Assembly (NCBI GenBank): GCA_032164295.1
Contig: JAJHTX010000005.1
Span: 1,116,001-1,180,000, forward strand
Source: Inonotus obliquus
Lineage: Eukaryota; Basidiomycota; Agaricomycetes; Hymenochaetales; Hymenochaetaceae
Direction of reading: 5' to 3'
DNA length: 64,000 nt
Below, in pieces: positions 42,399 through 58,254 of this stretch; position 1 is the stretch's first letter; each line of letters starts with the position of its first letter. A model generated the notes under the pieces. The model had not been told where the DNA came from, did no database searches, and saw only the letters and a list, made by a program, of their open reading frames with translations. A program made the position numbers and the translations under genes.

Positions 42399-43260
42399 TC
42401 AGTTTCGGCAACCTTCTCTGTCGCAGAAACCATAGTCCTCGTCCTCGTCTACGTCTTCCAAGGGGTTCTAACTTCTGTCAATCCATGCCATTTGCAACCC
42501 CCGACGTGCCAATCGTCGACGAGACCAACTTGAAGTAGTATCTGCAAGTGGCTATATGTCGATAGTCGTCCGGTACGTGGACGGTTGAAATTCCCAGCGA
42601 CGTTAAGTTGGATGACGCCAATGGCACTTAAAAAGCAGGGAGAATGATTGTAGTACCAATCTATTATGGAATCAGCTCCCGCTATCGCACCGATTGCAAC
42701 ACCAAATACCCGATTGCAACACGGCACCAAGATGAGGAGTCCTATTGGATATTGGGTATACGGTGACGGGCATCCCCTTGCGAGGTCTGACGGGGGATTC
42801 ATGACTTGCCTCGCGCCATAGAAACTCGTAGGTCACTACCTGCATGATCGAGTCCGCGTAAGTCAGTGGCGTGGTAAGCAATTCGCCCTGCAATCCAGCG
42901 AGAGCACACAGACCCCACAGGAGTCACAATCCTGAACTTCCCCCGCCTAACCAACTTTCATCAGCCCCACAACTTCTCTCGCAATGGAATGAGAGTCTGA
43001 ATATTTCCCGGATTAGTGCTTTGTGCGCCTGACTTGGACATCAACCATATCACATATAATAAAACCTAGAAGTAGCCTCCGGATTGTGAACTGGTGGAAA
43101 AGCGACCCTGACACGCTCTCCGAAGGTTCATGGGCTATCCAGACATGCCGGATAGGGTATGCATGCCTCGTCCTGTACTCCTCGTCGTTCGTTTCTGTCC
43201 GGATAGAGCGCTGGTCGTGTGAGTGGTGATTAGGTCTTACTCCGCAATCTTGATAGGCAG
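42399..43260 (-). pseudogene. Decayed copy of the 39618-41183 membrane protein gene
   Basis: Minus-strand remnant that can be aligned piecewise with the intact gene: SESVSGSLFHQFTIRR near 43130-43080, SKSGAQSTNPGNIQTLIP near 43040-42980, KVVGLMKVG then stop then AGE near 42970-42940 (the parent has Trp there), LQGELLTTPLTYADS...TYEFLWREA at 42893-42800, FNRPRTGRLSTYSHLQILLQVGLVDDWH near 42590-42510, and EDYGFCDREG near 42430. Several frameshifts and stops. The N-terminal third is not found. DPH4 lies between the two copies. Confidence 0.75.
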
Positions 43261-44304
43261 CTTCCAGTGTTCATCCTTTGCCGATGTGGCTTTCTGAGTC
43301 GTAATATTATTATAATATACACTGCCCGAGTCGCATGTTCCACCGGCCTATACAGCAAGTCCAATCGCGCGATTGCAATTTGAGATCTTGTGTTTTATTT
43401 TGAGGAAACCCCTACACGGACGGTCTACCAGGCCCCGCGACCGCAGGTAAGTGCTCTGCCAAATTGTCCGTATGAGCGTCAAGATTAGAGTCCTTCGAGC
43501 ACGTACGTTGTTCAACATAAGTTTCGCTCCAACGTCGAGTCCACGAAGTGTGTATCCGGTCTTGATCTGTCCTCTAGACCGAAGAAAGGTTGGGTAGTTC
43601 CAGATGACCACAGAAACTCTAGCTTTCCGTAACGACACGCCATTTAGGGGAGTGGACGTTATTCATCCCTCCCCTCGCCTCTAACTGACGCATAGTACAC
43701 AGTTGTCGCCATGCACTGATTGCGAGCGATTTGTTCACAAAAAAAAACCTGCCATTGTAACTAAGTCGTAATCACGCTCCGTTCCGCTACCCCGGTGTTC
43801 GAGCGTCCAGTTCTTCACCATCCCATCCTTCGACGCCAACGAATCACAACTCCTCAAGCGGCATTATCAACCCCGTCACGAGTCTAGCGGAGTGTTGGAT
43901 ATCAAGACCCAATTATGAGGGCATCATATGCAGGTCGTAGACCACAGCGCACGCCCCATCCTTGAGACGGGAAAACATCGGGTTCCGTCAAGCTGAAAAT
44001 CCACGTTTCCTCATCTGCGTGAGACGAAAATGGCGCGCAACGATAAGGTATGGTTGTCCGTCTGGCGTTGCAAATGGGCGTATCCCGCGAGTTCTGTGGT
44101 GCACAACCGTGGACTCTATATTCGCTAGCTTTGTAGAGAAATTTGGGTTATGAGATTACGTAATATTTCGCCGACGATCATCTATCTAGCCGCTATTTCG
44201 TGCTCATTGTTCATCGCGTTCCAAGTACTGCCACCCGAGAGGAAGAATCGCATCCGTCACATTTTCGCATTTATACCGTCGACACTACTGCCATCTCCGA
44301 GAAG
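43261..44304. other. Intergenic region upstream of the makorin gene
   Basis: No gene supported. Short frames on either strand (for example minus 43348-43638) have no recognisable domain and no splice partners. It probably holds the 5' end of the decayed membrane protein gene beyond recognition, and the makorin promoter next to 44305. Confidence 0.5.
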
Positions 44305-46465
44305 ATGAGCGAGCGTCCGTCGACATCTAAGTCTAGAGGAGTATGCCAGTATTTTCGATCCAGCGGAGGCTGTCGCAACGGAGATATGTGCAAATTCCTA
44401 CACGGTCCTGGCGAGACATTGACGCCGTACGATAAGGGAAAGACATGCAAGTTCTTTGCGGCAGGTACGCCCTTTCGGTACATCCTAGGAGCTTACTTTC
44501 TCATCATCGTCTTCCGCTGAAATGTCCGTAGGATTCTGTAAGCGTGGTGACAAGTGTTGGTTTCGTCATGTCACCCCTACAAACGCTGAGCCTGATCCAG
44601 AAGATGTGCTTTCGCCCCGAAATGAAACTGGGACGGAGTTAGAGAGGGAAGAGGATGACGTTGTCTGTTCTATATGTCAGGAGAAGCCTATAACATACGG
44701 TCTACTTGGTGCGCTTGCTCTTCACGCGCTTCGACCTGACTAATTTACGCTTTCGAAAAAGAGAGTTGTAGTCACGTCTTCTGTTTGGAGGTGCAATGTG
44801 AATCCTTTGTCCACTCCAACCTTGTACTTACAGTTAATTCTGCAGTGCATACGAGGATGGCGAGAACCATCGGGTAAATCTCAGGACATCGTAGAATCAG
44901 GAAACACGAAGAAATGTCCTTACTGCCGAACTTCATCAAAATTCGTGACGCCGAGCAGTGTATTTTATCCTGATGGTAATCCTCTGAAGGCGACGACAAT
45001 TGCTTGTTACAAGGCCAGTATGAGTCGAATACCGTGCAAGTATGTTGCATACTCACGTATCTTAATCTTTGCTAATGGTGTTTCTCTTAAGATATTTCGG
45101 AAAATCTCGTCCTGGAACTAGATTTTGTCCGTTCGGAAAAGACTGTTTTTATCAACACAAAGAAGCAGATGGCTCTACTTTTGTATTCGATCATGGGGCA
45201 GACTATTATATGACGGTTAGTCATTACTGTTTCACAGGAAGATCTGACGCTAACGATTGTCTGAAGGAAAGTCGTCACCGCCGTCGGAACCATTTTGCAG
45301 TTCCTTTTGTGACCACCACCCTGGGCAACGTTCGAGTGCGCTGGCGATCGACAGACGAAATGGCGCGATTTGTTGCTCGCTTGCGATCCTCATTAAACCA
45401 ACAATCCCTGACGTCACTCCACTCCGCGCACGACGATACAGAAGTCGAAAGCGAATCCAATCGATCAGATTTCAACGGCCTCGTACGTTAATAATCTCAC
45501 CAGTATACTCTGCAAACTGTGTATGCTGAGAATTTCTCTCGGAACCTTAGATAAGTGATATGCTTACACAGCTCAGAGCAGCTATAGAGTCTCCCACTTT
45601 GTCGTACGCGTCATCGGAAGATGAGCGCGAGGAGGAAGGCCGAGCTGTTCAATCGAGGCCATCAATCTTGGCGACACCAGACGAGTCGACTACTACCTCA
45701 GCGCTTCCGCTCACACGGGCGTTCATGGATAGGAACATGCTTTCGGACGTCACAGACTCTTTGACAGATGTTCTTGAATCAGAGAGTGGAGGTGATGATC
45801 GTGACGAAGAGACCTCAACGCCAGGCGCACTTCATCAGTTTCAATTTCGACGATACAGTCTACCAAGTCTGACAGATGGACTGGCATGGCCGGACGGGAT
45901 AGGCGCTAGGGACAACATCGCGCAAATCACACTGAGATCCGACGCCGACGGCCGTTCCGACATTGAACATCCAACACTTGAAGAGTCACTGTCCTTACAT
46001 GCTGAAACTAGTCAAGAGAGCGACGAACCAGAAGTACCGGATTCATTCACCACCGGCGAGGTTCCTGTACCTCAGAGGTCTTCGAATGAATCGTCCGCAG
46101 AGGAGGTAAATTCGATGGGTCAGTCACCGGCCACGCCCACGGACGGCTTGGCGGCCGAGGGCGAAACTCGTCCTCAAGATCGCGAGTCAAGAAATAAGCC
46201 AGAGGCACGCAATGAACTCGCTCCACGTCGAACTAAATCGAGCAACAGCGCGACGTCATGCGGTGGGCGGAGGAGCGGCGGACAGAGTTTTGTTACTGAT
46301 GGGCGAGGGCGGGTCGTTGCAACGGACGACTGTGCGTACACCGACGGTGCTTCGCTGGCATTCTGGCATTCTCCCACGTCTATTGTAGCACCGCAAACAG
46401 AGTCGACTGGCGGGGCAAATGAGCCGGCAACCGCGGGACTTGGTGCCCTTGATGATCTAGACTGA
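44305..46465 (+). CDS. Makorin-type CCCH zinc-finger / RING E3 ubiquitin ligase
   Basis: Six exons: 44305-44464, 44532-44708, 44762-44790, 44846-45039, 45092-45482 and 45551-46465, all with GT-AG introns; they sum to exactly 622 codons. Two N-terminal CCCH fingers (CQYFRSSGGCRNGDMCKFLH and CKFFAAGFCKRGDKCWFRH, residues about 14-33 and 48-66) bind RNA. A C3HC4 RING (VCSICQEK, SCSHVFCLECIRGW, CPYCR, about 102-157) recruits an E2. The makorin-typical YKASMSRIPCKYFG leads into the third CCCH (about 187-206). The order CCCH-CCCH-RING-CCCH is diagnostic of makorins. The last 300 residues are acidic, Ser/Thr-rich and probably disordered. The ORF after FDHGADYYM is open without an intron, but exact splicing of the 45220-45240 region is not certain. 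Confidence 0.88.
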
Positions 46466-47688
46466 CTTCGAAAAATTATGTCGAGTAGTTTGTGGTGTCA
46501 AAGTCTTGCACCGCAGAGAGAGGGGCAGGGATCTAGGAGCGGAGGAGAAGCAAGATGGACTGCTGACATTCACCTCCGCGCGGAAGCTAATCCTGTTTGC
46601 TTTGTAATTTTAATCGTGCACCAATGTGCACTTCACAAGACTGCATGTATAGTATCATCAATACAACTCCGCTTGAAATACATCAAATCCTGTGCGACCC
46701 CCCTCACGCCTTGCACACTTTTTCTCGGAGCATGTGTCTGGCATCCATCTTCCATTCCCTGGTATAGTGACCTCTTATGAAGGGCTTCAATCAGAGTGCT
46801 TGATGAAACGTAGTTCTATGAGGCCACTGCTGGAATAAAGGCCTAAAGTCCCTGAGGTATAAACCAAGACATCTTTAGGGGCCATGGCGTGTCGTAACGA
46901 GTCTTCAAATCACCATTTCATCAACGTACTTGGCCATGTTTTACTGTCTCGAGACGATAAGACGGCGAAAGTGACGGACCTAAGGAATAGCACGTCTTAT
47001 TTAATTAGGACGTAGGCATGACCATCTAGGTTTCGGTAACAGCCCCGGCATCCGGAATGGCGGTGTGTCCTCGTGTTTCAACGTACAGCCTTTACTCTTC
47101 TACTGTCCTAGGCTTGATGAATTATAAAACTGAAAGGTACATTGCCGAAGTGCCGAAGCATTGAAATTAGGCGAGGGATTGGCGTAGCCTCACATAAAGA
47201 AGCAGATGTTTAATTGCTTTGTATTGGGAGAGGAACAGCCTCAATCTCCAAACTTGTACAATGAGTGGTTGGAGCGGCCAGAGCATGTGAAGATCAAGCC
47301 TAAAGAGCAAGCGTGGAAGTAGCTCAGATACTCCCCGTTTTAGGCTGAACAACGGAAGGAGTTAGCCTGGCCCAACAAGATGAAGCCCTTGTATCAGCTT
47401 CTATCACGCTGGACCCTATCCTAGTAAAGCGAGGATGCAGCGCGGCCACGATACATTAGTTTCCGTGTACCGCCTGAGTGCCATCGCGGCCTGAGTATCT
47501 CCAAGAGGCACACATGTACACTTTTGGCTGGTCATTCGAGGATATAAATGAGAGGCCTTATTCCATGTGCTGGTCTTCAACCAATCCTCTGGAATTGTTT
47601 CTGAACGTTACCTGCTCGCCTTTATCGTCACTACGTTTTTCACCACTACACAATCGATCTCACTCACCATTTACTGCGACTATCCGAT
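46466..47688. other. Intergenic, no gene recognised
   Basis: Contains the makorin 3' region. Only short frames without domains or splice partners are present (plus 46478-46780, minus 47167-47352). Confidence 0.5.
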
Positions 47689-48305
47689 ATGACGCGCAAT
47701 AATGCCAACTATAATCACCACTGCGGCATAAAGGCATGCAAAGGACACATCCTCACACCAGGTGGAGGATGCAGCAAAGGCTGCGACGGATACGTAGCAT
47801 GCGAATCCAAGTACGGATGCACGAACATGGTGCAGAGGTCTGGCGTATGCCCGGCCTGTTACGCTAGAGGTGAGCGGTTAAAGCTTTCCCGACCCACTAT
47901 CAACGCATTTCGGACAATGCAGAGGATTCGCTGCGTATTACACTCCCGGCGGATGACTTGAGCATATCCAAGAACTTGTCCTTGCGGGAAATCGGCTAAT
48001 TAGTTCCAATCCTACAACAGAGAAAGCCGAAAAGAGGGAGGAGAAAAGAAAGAGCAGCTCAGGCGGTAGTAGAAACCGAAGTGCTTCGAAAAGTCAAAAG
48101 GTACGACACTTCTTCACGATTTTCAACAGCTTCCATAGCTCTCACCACTTTTAGTGAATGCAGTGCAGTGCAGAGGAAGAGTTTGAACGATTGTACGATA
48201 GGAACTCATACGAATCGGGATTGGAATAGCATTTTCGACATGAGCGGAGGAGTACGAAAGATGCAGAGCCAGATCTATGGGAGGAAGGCAATAAGAATCT
48301 ATTGA
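47689..48305 (+). CDS. Possible small Cys-rich protein gene, splice model uncertain
   Basis: The first exon encodes MTRNNANYNHHCGIKACKGH and a block of ten Cys in about 60 residues (GGCSKGCDGY, CESKYGCTNM, VCPACYARG), suggesting zinc binding. A good donor after ACGCTAGAG and acceptor at 47924 give in-frame EDSLRITLPADDLSISKNLSLREI. Further downstream, a charged segment (AEKREEKRKSSSGGSRNRSAS) is open in the same sense near 48025-48100, and an intron follows at GTACGACAC. The junction near 47990 has no clear GT donor, so the 3' half is tentative. I do not recognise the family. Confidence 0.4.
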
Positions 48306-49497
48306 TTTACTCGATAATCAGCCAACGGTTCAGGAAAGGAAATGACTCACAACTCCAACTCACTGCCTTTATGAAAAGCGCCCTAGTCCACATGCGCGCT
48401 TCGCAAAGGCGCCCAGCTAGTAAATGAGCAGCGCAGAGGCCGGCGCCTATCATCAATGTTTGACCAAATATTGGCCGAAGACAAGTCAAACAATATGAAA
48501 GACCAGTACTGGAGGATATGAAGCTGTCTCTGTCAGAACTTTGGAGTCAACCACAGGAAGAAGTTACTCGTCCCAGATTCATAAATTTCTTGTATACTTT
48601 TGAAAATGAAATTCGCCAGTGCTTGAATGAGAATACGAGGTATCACATAAAAAAATCACGAGGTCTCAAACCAAGCAAGACCAAACAAGGTAAATCACGT
48701 GATGACATTTAATTTTGAAAATTCGTCATGAGATTCATTGAGAAGAAACAACCGCGGTACCACTAGTATCCAGCGGCGCTGTTCCCCGACTCTTCGCGAA
48801 ACTTTTGCCGTCTCGGTGCGAAACTACTTGGCTAACTCGACTTATAGACCAGGTTTCGTCCCATCCCATTATTTGTTGAAATGACCTTCCACGCGTATAG
48901 TCCTCGACCCACCGGTAAAGCTACTTTGACGCTTTCCCGCCACCTCACCTGGACAAGCTTGTGCCTGCTCGTGCACCTTGGAATATCCCCGACTCTCGGT
49001 CAGCCGACTACTCTGTCTTTGGAACAACATGCTCAACTCAGATTCTTCCTGAAAACTGCGTTATCGGTGTATAAACAGCGCTTCGGTTTACACGGTGGCC
49101 TTCTCACATCCTTCTCGACCTCTCACACGCGAGCGGATGTAAATCCACTCAATTGAGGATCAATATTCCTCTGCATTCTTGTTGGTAGAATGACACGTTA
49201 CGCAGCATGTATTCTGCCTCGAAAGTTATTTTCCACAAGGACGTTGCTATGTCGCAGGCCACCTCATCCAACTTTGGTAAGTGGATTCAGAGGGACGTGG
49301 TTATCTTTTTACCATTAAGGGAGCGATCTGACGGCGCGCTGATCGGTGATAGTGATAATTAATCGAACAGATAAATTGCATGCTAGCGGTAAGCTTCGCA
49401 CCCCATACTGTCCGATATCAAACTTCTTGAAGGGCGGCTTTTAAGTGAATGGTCCAGGACCTTACTCCTTCCCCGTGTCTTTCTCCCCCTTTTAATC
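48306..49497. other. Intergenic, one unsupported ORF
   Basis: The only notable frame is 48881-49156 on the + strand (91 codons, with a hydrophobic LTWTSLCLLVHLGI near the start). It has no domain and its context does not support a gene. A possible promoter for the DUF6533 gene precedes 49498. Confidence 0.45.
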
Positions 49498-51436
49498 ATG
49501 GCCGAAGGGTTGGTAGACTTGCTCATTCCAATTCTGAAAGACATCAGCAACACACAGTACTCGGAATGTGAGTTGATGCTAAATAGAATGACTCCTGCCT
49601 CTCTTCTGATAGCGGGTCTCCATAGTGGCATCGAGCACGATTATTGTCTTCGACTACTGTGAGTGTCGATCTCTTCCGTCTTTCTCCTCTAACGTAGACT
49701 ATTGATTACCTCGCCTCGATGCTAGTGATAACGTTGAACCAAGAGGTAGGTGATTGGACAGGGACATAACTTCGACGTCATACTGAACTGATATCCTCCA
49801 TGTTCAGATTCAGTTTATCTGGGTATGTGATTCGTCTCCTGGGTTCGCTGATGATAATAACCAAGTGTGTTGAACCTAGAAAGCTCCATGGACCATCGGG
49901 AAGGTTCTCTTCTTTATGGTACGCACAGTGCTTAATTACCCACCCCAATCCCGTCACGCGAAGCTCATTGTGACCCAACAGAATCGGTACTACACCCTCT
50001 TCATCGTCGTGTGAGCCACTCGTGATTCAAATACAAACTCATTCTGACGATGGAATTCTCATTAAGATTTAATAATTACGGTTTGTTCTATATGATGATG
50101 GAAACTTTCAGGATTCTGATGCAGTTTTTCTCATTGAGCCACAGCCTTGTTCTCGCCTCATCTGACAGATGATGTGCGTGTTATCGCTGATATTATTTAC
50201 GCGTCTTATGACCTCGGAGTCTAGTTGTAGGTTGTTCGAAATACTTTTAGGCAAAACTCTGACCATCGAACAGTTGTGAGTAACGAGATATTGTTGGCAA
50301 CATTCCTCGTTTAACTGACACTATCAAGGTTTACACTGGTTCCAATGGCAAGGCTGGACTGGGCTGATTTCTGCCGCTTTAGCAGAATGTGCGTTTATAT
50401 ATCACTTCGAACTGATTATCAATTATCTTATATTGATCCTCCACTCTTCTACGCCACTAGCTATCCTCCAACTCCGACTCTACGCCCTTTATTACGGCAA
50501 GAAGAAAGTCCTCGTGCTGATGCTCAGCTTCTTCATCGCGGCCATGACCTCCTCCGCGGTAATCATGGGAACAACACTCCGTGATTTGACAGGTACGAGA
50601 TTTCCATACATGCAACATCATCAATGCCAATATTAACCACTCTTATCAGCACGATCCCATCTAATCCCAGGAAAGAAATTCTGCGTCCCATTAAACGTCT
50701 CACCTCATTTCTACGCATTCTGGATCCCAATCCTCGCTTTCGAAACATTCTTATGTGTCCTCGCCTGTATTCGCGGATACATATCATATCGACGACGTGA
50801 ACTGCGATTGGCAGATTTACGACGACGACGGAGTAGAAGTAATTCTCAACAACGTCAACCCGAACGGAAACTTAATATTTTAGAGATCCTACTTAGGGAT
50901 AGCGTTGGTTATTTCATCATGTACGTTATCTCTCCTTCTTCCTTTGTATCATTCGATTCTGACGTGAAATCAATCCGCATAGCATTTTCGCAACATATAT
51001 CACAACGACAATGATCTGGATCTTCGGAACCGTGAGTTTCTTCTCTTACCATGCACTCCGCCCACGTGAATCACTGACCCCATCTACCCTGTCCACCTAG
51101 GTAACCGTAATCGAAATCCCCCTAGGCTTCACAGTAGCCCTCTCAAGCGTAATAGCCAACCGTCTCCTCCTAAACCTCCGAAGTTCCCACAAACACTCCA
51201 TCTCCGCCTCTACCACCTCCATCAACGCAAGCGCAAACCCTACCTCACCTAACCAATACCTCTCTTCCCAGTCCATAAGTATACATGGTGGAACTGGGAC
51301 TGGGACAGGAACGATGAGACATGGAACAAGTACAATTGAGCTAGACTCGGGGGATAGGGAGGATGGTCGATTTGGAGAAAGAGAGTTGACTGGGTATGAA
51401 CTTGAAGTATTACCTGAGTTGAAGGCGTCGCCTTGA
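49498..51436 (+). CDS. DUF6533-family integral membrane protein, 12 exons
   Basis: Reconstructed from splice sites and family motifs: exons 49498-49567, 49626-49658, 49726-49745, 49808-49822, 49880-49918, 49982-50008, 50169-50226, 50329-50388, 50461-50592, 50650-50920, 50983-51031 and 51101-51436, exactly 370 codons. The N-terminus carries the DUF6533 signature: STIIVFDYLITLNQE, FIWKAPWTIGKVLFFMNRYY, and SESSC followed by HWFQWQGW. Then come ILQLRLYALYYGKKK and further hydrophobic helices; about seven membrane spans in all. The C-terminus (LRSSHKHSISASTTS, then Gly/Thr-rich) is cytoplasmic-looking. Role unknown; the family is large in Agaricomycetes and resembles 7TM proteins. Four exons are shorter than 36 nt. 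The start is the only ATG in frame before the first splice site. Confidence 0.88.
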
Positions 51437-52022
51437 TACTTGCAGGAAGTAGGATGTAATTCTCAATAGTCTCGTAATATACCTGCGTCCTGTACTTCAT
51501 CAAGCATGCACATATCCATCCCTAAATTGACCAACAATCACCTTCCTCTCATTACAAACCGTCATAAGTACAATGAATACATCCTTAAAACCTTCTCTAT
51601 ATATATACTCCAAAAGCGAAAACGCGCACATGAAAAACTCGACCTCGAGGAAAAAGTAGAAAAGAAGATAAAAAGGAAGGAGAAAAGAAGAAAAAGCTCA
51701 GAGAAAACGCCAACAAATCAATCATTCATAATGTAATAACCAAAAAACGTATAAATTGTACCTATGTATGTATGTAAGTGTGTATATATGTATATGCACG
51801 GAAACTCCCCAAAGTGAAAACCAGAGCATTGAATGAGTGGACTGGTAGTGGACTGGTAGTGGACTATACAATACTAACAGAGCATCAAAAAAACCAACTA
51901 TGAAAAGATAATGAAAAGGAACAAAAAAGGTTTGTACTGAGTGGATGAATGGGTGAAGTTGAATATAGCGAATATAGACGTGAATGCAATGTAAGGGTTT
52001 TTATCATTATCATTTCCATGAT
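51437..52022. other. Convergent 3' ends of the DUF6533 and MYST genes
   Basis: AT-rich region with short repeats (TGTATGTATGTAAGTG near 51766-51790, GGACTGGTAGT repeated near 51839-51860). Lys-rich open frame 51506-51736 is judged chance. Confidence 0.5.
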
Positions 52023-57017
<4,995 letters not shown>

Positions 57018-58254
57018 GGTGCAGCAGGCCGTAAACGGATTTTTGTCGTCGACGTCGTGGAGGAAGCCGTGTATAATGTTGGGAAATGGGACTCGGGCGT
57101 TGAGGACGGGCGAGTCCAGTTGTGGACCGGGCGTCGTGGGAGTATAGGTCTCAATTAGGCAATGGTTTGATGAACCTTATTTTGCGAATATCAGCTCCTT
57201 TTCTTACTGGTCTGTATGTACTGTACACGCTGCCAATGACCTCCTGTGAACACAGCGGGAACATAATACGCTCTGCGACAGATCCTTCAGATATGGTCTC
57301 GTGTCTCCGCGCCCAAGGATCAGGACATCTCGCCTCGCCTCTCTTCATTCTTATTTTTGATCAATCCCGCATGTGCAGATTGTGATGTACAAAACGACTG
57401 GTGGCAGTCATACGGGTATCCGACACTGACCATTCAGTTTCATCACGTAGGAGATCGTTGGGAAGCAGCGCCAGAATATATTGCCCAGACCGGGACTGCC
57501 GCGTCTGATGCCCAAGTTGCGAGTACCGCACATCATTCAATGAGCTGCGTGTACGGCTCCTTTCGCGGCTGGGTCGGATATGCCGGTGGGTGCCGATCTA
57601 TTTTGTGACTTGCATCACGCGTGAGTAACATCCCGCTCGCTGATTCTTCGCTGTAGACTGAATTGGGGTGCTCGTCCTCCAGTAATGACCAGCAGCTTGG
57701 TACGGATACCGCACTCTTCCGCAATAATTGGCGGTTCTTCCCGTCTCTTGTTGGAGATCCTGCAAGAGCCGTCCGAGCCTAGTTATCTTGCGTGATCACA
57801 ACAAAATGGTACTATTACCGTGTGGACGGCCACTTGGATGAGGTCCTCGTTCGTGGAGGGACGCTTCTTTATGTAGAAATAAAAAAATAGTAAATTGTTT
57901 ACTTCCGATACCAAATATGGCAATCCAAAAAGGCGAATTTCCGTGGCTTGTGATCAAGTCCTGCACGTGCCTGCTCTATAGTCTCCCTCCCATTACCCCC
58001 CAGAGTCGACACATCGAATAACGACCGCATTCCGCCCGTTTTCCCTGGTTTGATTGAAGAAAATGATAACTGAATAATAGCTTAGAGTAGCCGAGAAAAA
58101 AAGAGAGCGGGATTATCGAGCGTTTTGCGTGTGTTATTACCCTGTTTGTGCCAGTTGCTTGAATCGTGGATCGTGGGGAGTCGACTCTCCTCCCCTCTTA
58201 GCCTCTTTCACCCAGCTCTTCCTCATCCCACCACCTCCCCATTCCACTCCCGCA
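57018..58254. promoter_or_regulatory. Divergent promoter region of the MYST and LAMMER genes
   Basis: The two genes point away from each other, so this 1.2-kb stretch holds both 5' regions and possibly an extra 5' exon of the MYST gene (its frame continues to about 57150, preceded by CTAATTGAG, a possible acceptor). Around 57360-57600 both strands are open for about 80 codons, but no family is recognised. The pyrimidine-rich stretch 58190-58250 precedes the kinase start. Confidence 0.4.

Noticed and set aside
43348..43638. Basic 96-codon minus-strand ORF
   Set aside because: No family motif, no start context, and it lies upstream of the decayed membrane gene; more likely chance or part of that decay.
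57357..57608. Plus-strand 83-codon ORF between the MYST and kinase genes
   Set aside because: The opposite strand is also open for a similar length, no domain is visible and no splice partners were found.
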